Of a stretch of 7,935 nucleotides of DNA, positions 5,454-7,935 are shown piece after piece (positions within the stretch are counted from its first letter, which is position 1; each line of letters begins with the position of its first letter). The position numbers and the translations under genes were made by a program. The notes below the pieces were generated by a model. The model worked only from the letters and a program-made list of their open reading frames with translations. It was not told the origin of the DNA and made no database searches. The stretch lies in the NCBI GenBank assembly GCA_004357435.1, contig SMVS01000096.1, positions 1-7,935 on the forward strand, given 5' to 3'. Source of the stretch: Nitrospina sp. GTDB taxonomy: Bacteria > Nitrospinota > Nitrospinia > Nitrospinales > Nitrospinaceae.

Positions 5454-6509
5454 ATGTCCAAAATTACCGAGCGATTCGACTCCCGGCAGCTGGTCGAAAC
5501 ACTGAGTTCCGTCATCCACCCTGCCGTGGTGAGGGTGAAGCACACGGCGCTGGCCGGCGACGCGTCGACGCGTCAGTATTTCCGATTGCAACTTGAAGGC
5601 GGCCCTGCGTTCTCCGGTCCACGCACCCTGGTGCTGATGCAGTTGCCCCAGCCGGAGAAAAACAAAAACAACAATTTTATTGCCATCCAGACGTTTTTAT
5701 CGGGTTTGAGTTTGCCGGTGCCCAAGTTGCACCATTACGACCAAGCGAACGGCTTGTTGTTCCTGGAAGATTGCGGTGACGAAACATTGGAGACGGCCCT
5801 CCTCCAGGCGGACCGCGCCTCTCTGGAGAGTTATTACATCCGCGCCGTGGACTTGCTGTTCACCATGCAGGATGAAGCCACGCGCGCCATCGATTCAAAG
5901 TGCCCCGCCCACGGCTTGCGGTTTGATGTGGACAAACTGATGTGGGAAATGGATTTCATGCTGGAGCATTTTGTCGGCGGCCTTAAAAACACAGTTTTGG
6001 ACTCGCCCACGCGCGAGGCCCTGCGCGGCCAACTCACCCGGCTGTGTGAAGTTCTCGCCCGCCAACCGCTTTGCTTCACCCATCGCGATTTCCACAGCAG
6101 AAATTTGATGGTGCGGGAGGGAAACCTGGTCATGCTCGATTTTCAGGATGCTCGCATGGGCCCGTGTCAATACGATCTGGCGTCCCTGCTTCGCGATTCC
6201 TACCTCCAACTTGCGGACGATCTGGTCTGGAAAATGGTGGACCGGTTCCGGGAACATAAACAAGACCGCGAGGGGACGGCACTCAACCGTGAAGATTTCA
6301 ACCGGGTCTTTGATTTCATGTCGATCCAGAGAAATTTAAAAGCGGTGGGGACCTTTGCCTATCAAAGCGTGATCAAAAACAACGACCGCTACTTAAAATA
6401 TATTCCGCCCACACTTGATTACGTGAAAAACGCTCTCGCCAGGCAGACTGAACTGAATCCTCTGCGCGAAGTTTTACAAAAAGTCCTGCCCGAATTGAAG
6501 AAGGATTGA
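5454..6509 (+). CDS. AmgK-like aminoglycoside-phosphotransferase-fold sugar kinase
   Basis: This 351-residue cytoplasmic protein belongs to the phosphotransferase group (COG3178) that includes AmgK, the anomeric N-acetylmuramate/N-acetylglucosamine kinase of peptidoglycan recycling. Visible landmarks are AGDASTRQYFRL (34-45, nucleotide-loop region), LLFLEDCGDETL (101-112), the catalytic loop FTHRDFHSRN (208-217; D212 catalytic base, N217 metal) and DFQDARMGPCQYDLASLL (229-246; D229 metal ligand, DFG-like). No residue of the kinase core appears missing. The partner MurU nucleotidyltransferase usually found beside AmgK is absent downstream, so true AmgK activity is unproven. The ATG has no good Shine-Dalgarno; no ATG, GTG or TTG lies upstream in frame before the stop at 5391, so this start is the longest possible. 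lptG follows after 10 bases, pointing to an envelope role. Confidence 0.88.
   Translation: MSKITERFDSRQLVETLSSVIHPAVVRVKHTALAGDASTRQYFRLQLEGGPAFSGPRTLVLMQLPQPEKNKNNNFIAIQTFLSGLSLPVPKLHHYDQANGLLFLEDCGDETLETALLQADRASLESYYIRAVDLLFTMQDEATRAIDSKCPAHGLRFDVDKLMWEMDFMLEHFVGGLKNTVLDSPTREALRGQLTRLCEVLARQPLCFTHRDFHSRNLMVREGNLVMLDFQDARMGPCQYDLASLLRDSYLQLADDLVWKMVDRFREHKQDREGTALNREDFNRVFDFMSIQRNLKAVGTFAYQSVIKNNDRYLKYIPPTLDYVKNALARQTELNPLREVLQKVLPELKKD
5559..5574. repeat. Perfect 16-base palindrome inside the kinase gene
   Basis: GACGCGTCGACGCGTC is its own reverse complement and is also two tandem copies of the palindrome GACGCGTC. It encodes D-A-S-T-R of the conserved nucleotide-loop motif, so protein constraint may explain much of it, although the codon choice (GCG TCG ACG CGT) is what makes the palindrome. 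Confidence 0.8.
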
Positions 6510-6519
6510 AGATAATCTC

Positions 6520-7620
6520 ATGTCGCTTTTGAAACGTTACGTATTCAAACAATTCCTCCAGATTTATGGGCTCACGTTGGGAGGATTGGTCGGAATTTTT
6601 GTGATCATCGATGCGTTCGAACGGCTCGACGAATTCGTCAGAAAAAGCGCTCCCATCTCGGATTTCGTTCTTTATTACGTTTACAAAATTCCTTTCATTT
6701 TATTTTTCATGGCGCCGCAATCCGTCCTGCTGGCCACCGTCATCACTCTGGCAACCTTATCGCGGAACAACGAGTTCACTGCCATGAAGGCCTGCGGCAT
6801 CAGCGTCACCCGGATCACTCTGCCCATTCTGAGTGCTTCGGTGATCATTGCATTGCTGGTGGTGACCCTCAACGAATTCGTCACCCCAATCACCAGCACC
6901 CGCATGAACTACCTGTACAACGTGCAGGTGCGGCTCGTCCAAGATGAGACGCAACAGGTGCGCAACCAGATTTGGCATCGTTCGGGCGATGGTTCCATCT
7001 GGAGTATCGACACCTACGACCCGGTACGATCCCTCATGAAAGGGGTCAGTATTTTTTATTATGATGAGGGGTTCAGCATCCAGCGCCGCATCGATGCCGA
7101 AAAAGTTTTGTGGAATGGCCAGCAGTGGGAATTCATGAACGGCGCCATTCGATTTTTTAAACCGGAAGGGATAAGCCAGACTCGTTTCTTTGAAAAAGAA
7201 ATTTTTCCAACCCCGGAAACCCCGGACGATTTCAAAATAATCCATAAACGTTTGGAAGAAATGAGCGGACGGGATATCTATCAGGAAATCCTGGAGCTGG
7301 AATCGCAAGGAATCGACACCTCCAAAAAATGGGTGGACTTCAATCATAAACTCGCCTACCCCTTCCTGGCGGTGGTGCTGGCCCTGGTCGGCATCCCGCT
7401 TTCCCTGCGTTCCAGCCGTCAGGGCGGCCTGCTGTTTTCAGTCGCCATGAGCCTGGTTTTGGGATTTGTATTTTCCTTTTTGTACGCGTTCAGCATATCC
7501 CTGGGCCATGGCGGAACCCTGCACCCGGTACTGGCCGCGTGGGGTCCCAGCCTGTTGTTCACCTGTATCGGTTTATATCTATTGCTGACTCTGGACAGCG
7601 AAAAGCTCCTGCCATTCTAA
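6520..7620 (+). CDS. lptG: LPS export ABC transporter permease LptG
   Basis: This 366-residue inner-membrane protein is of the YjgP/YjgQ family and the usual length. Three N-terminal membrane segments (about 12-32, 52-80, 97-117) are followed by a large periplasmic domain (about 120-275) and three C-terminal segments (about 278-296, 303-325, 335-358). SRNNEFTAMKACGISVTRI (81-99) is the cytoplasmic coupling region that contacts the LptB ATPase. The periplasmic domain, with IWHRSGDGSIWSIDTYDP (151-168) and IDAEKVLWNGQQWEF (191-205), follows the LptG pattern (IW...G..W.I, A....W....W) rather than LptF. With LptF and LptB it extracts LPS from the inner membrane and hands it to the LptC-A bridge. 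LptF is not next to it in this window. It starts 10 bases after the kinase; AAGGA (6501-6505) at the end of that gene is a distant Shine-Dalgarno. Confidence 0.93.
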   Translation: MSLLKRYVFKQFLQIYGLTLGGLVGIFVIIDAFERLDEFVRKSAPISDFVLYYVYKIPFILFFMAPQSVLLATVITLATLSRNNEFTAMKACGISVTRITLPILSASVIIALLVVTLNEFVTPITSTRMNYLYNVQVRLVQDETQQVRNQIWHRSGDGSIWSIDTYDPVRSLMKGVSIFYYDEGFSIQRRIDAEKVLWNGQQWEFMNGAIRFFKPEGISQTRFFEKEIFPTPETPDDFKIIHKRLEEMSGRDIYQEILELESQGIDTSKKWVDFNHKLAYPFLAVVLALVGIPLSLRSSRQGGLLFSVAMSLVLGFVFSFLYAFSISLGHGGTLHPVLAAWGPSLLFTCIGLYLLLTLDSEKLLPF

Positions 7621-7624
7621 AACG

Positions 7625-7935
7625 ATGCAAAAAATTGCCGCCATTGATATCGGGTCCAACACCGTGCGTCTCCTCATCATGGAGATCTCTGCGAACGGCG
7701 ACTTTCGTGAAATTGATTCAGCGCGAGTGATCTGCCGGTTGGGGGAAGGCCTGCATAATGAAAAGCGTTTGCTGGAATCCCGGATGGCACTGACCCTGCA
7801 AACCCTGCAAAATTTTCGCGACCGGTGCCGCGAGCACGGGGACATCGCCATTCATGCCGTCGCCACCAGCGCCGTTCGAGAATCTTCCAATGGTGAGGAA
7901 TTTGTGCGGCGGGCGCGCGAGCAAGCGGGGCTGAC
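7625..7935 (+). CDS. Ppx/GppA family phosphatase (3' end outside the window)
   Basis: The first 103 codons are present; the frame is open to the right edge. It begins MQKIAAIDIGSNTVRLLI, the phosphate-1 motif of the actin-like ATPase fold of exopolyphosphatase/guanosine pentaphosphate phosphatases, and has the second hallmark AVATSAVRESSNGEEFVRRA (77-96). Family members hydrolyse inorganic polyphosphate or convert pppGpp to ppGpp in the cytoplasm; which applies here cannot be told from this fragment. The start is 4 bases after the lptG stop with no good Shine-Dalgarno, which suggests translational coupling within the operon. No closer in-frame start competes: the next Met is residue 19, inside the conserved motif region. 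Confidence 0.92.
   Translation, partial: MQKIAAIDIGSNTVRLLIMEISANGDFREIDSARVICRLGEGLHNEKRLLESRMALTLQTLQNFRDRCREHGDIAIHAVATSAVRESSNGEEFVRRAREQAGL

Noticed and set aside
6757..7347. 196-residue open frame on the - strand opposite lptG
   Set aside because: It is antisense to the LptG periplasmic domain, has no family motif, and breaks an otherwise co-directional operon.
1..7935. Mobile elements, CRISPR arrays or phage genes
   Set aside because: No transposase or integrase motif, no regularly spaced repeats and no terminal inverted repeats were seen; all genes are housekeeping or respiratory types.

Overview
The window looks like ordinary chromosome from a Gram-negative bacterium that makes abundant periplasmic c-type cytochromes. 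An LptG permease implies an outer membrane with lipopolysaccharide. Seven CXXCH haem-attachment motifs fall in the first 2.6 kb, and one cytochrome carries a lipoprotein-like export signal. GC content is moderate by eye. The mix (multihaem cytochromes, a DUF1015 protein, a thioredoxin-like [2Fe-2S] ferredoxin, an AmgK-like kinase beside lptG) would fit Nitrospinota or a former deltaproteobacterial lineage. That placement is a guess from gene content, not something the sequence proves. No transposase, integrase, CRISPR array, tRNA or rRNA was seen.

Layout. (1) 1-2762, + strand: a tight run of three c-type cytochrome genes, namely a multihaem cytochrome cut by the left edge (four haem motifs visible), a dihaem cytochrome made of two copies of one domain, and a small monohaem class I cytochrome that is probably a lipoprotein. 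The last two overlap by one base (TGATG). (2) 2763-4781, + strand: a promoter-like sequence, then a DUF1015 gene overlapping by 4 bases (ATGA) the ribosome-assembly GTPase gene engB. (3) 4782-4888: a convergent gap rich in GC hairpins. (4) 4889-5215, - strand: a thioredoxin-like [2Fe-2S] ferredoxin. (5) 5216-5453: a 238-base divergent gap with an AT-rich tract, a GC-rich foldable block, and a promoter-like sequence whose -10 lies in a perfect palindrome. (6) 5454-7935, + strand: an AmgK-like sugar kinase, lptG, and the start of a Ppx/GppA phosphatase, spaced 10 and 4 bases apart.

How the parts work together. The three cytochromes are most simply a periplasmic electron-transfer module: a large multihaem protein passing electrons through smaller carriers, one tethered to a membrane. 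Partner and direction cannot be told because the operon starts outside the window. The second + strand operon joins an uncharacterised protein with late large-subunit ribosome assembly. The third joins a cell-wall-sugar kinase of the AmgK type with LPS export, so it reads as an envelope operon with a (p)ppGpp/polyphosphate enzyme at its end.

No confident new system was found. The points most worth a second look are the foldable block in the divergent gap, the apparent loss of the usual Met ligand in one half of the dihaem cytochrome, the unusually long proline-rich tail on the multihaem cytochrome, and the hairpin cluster between the convergent genes.
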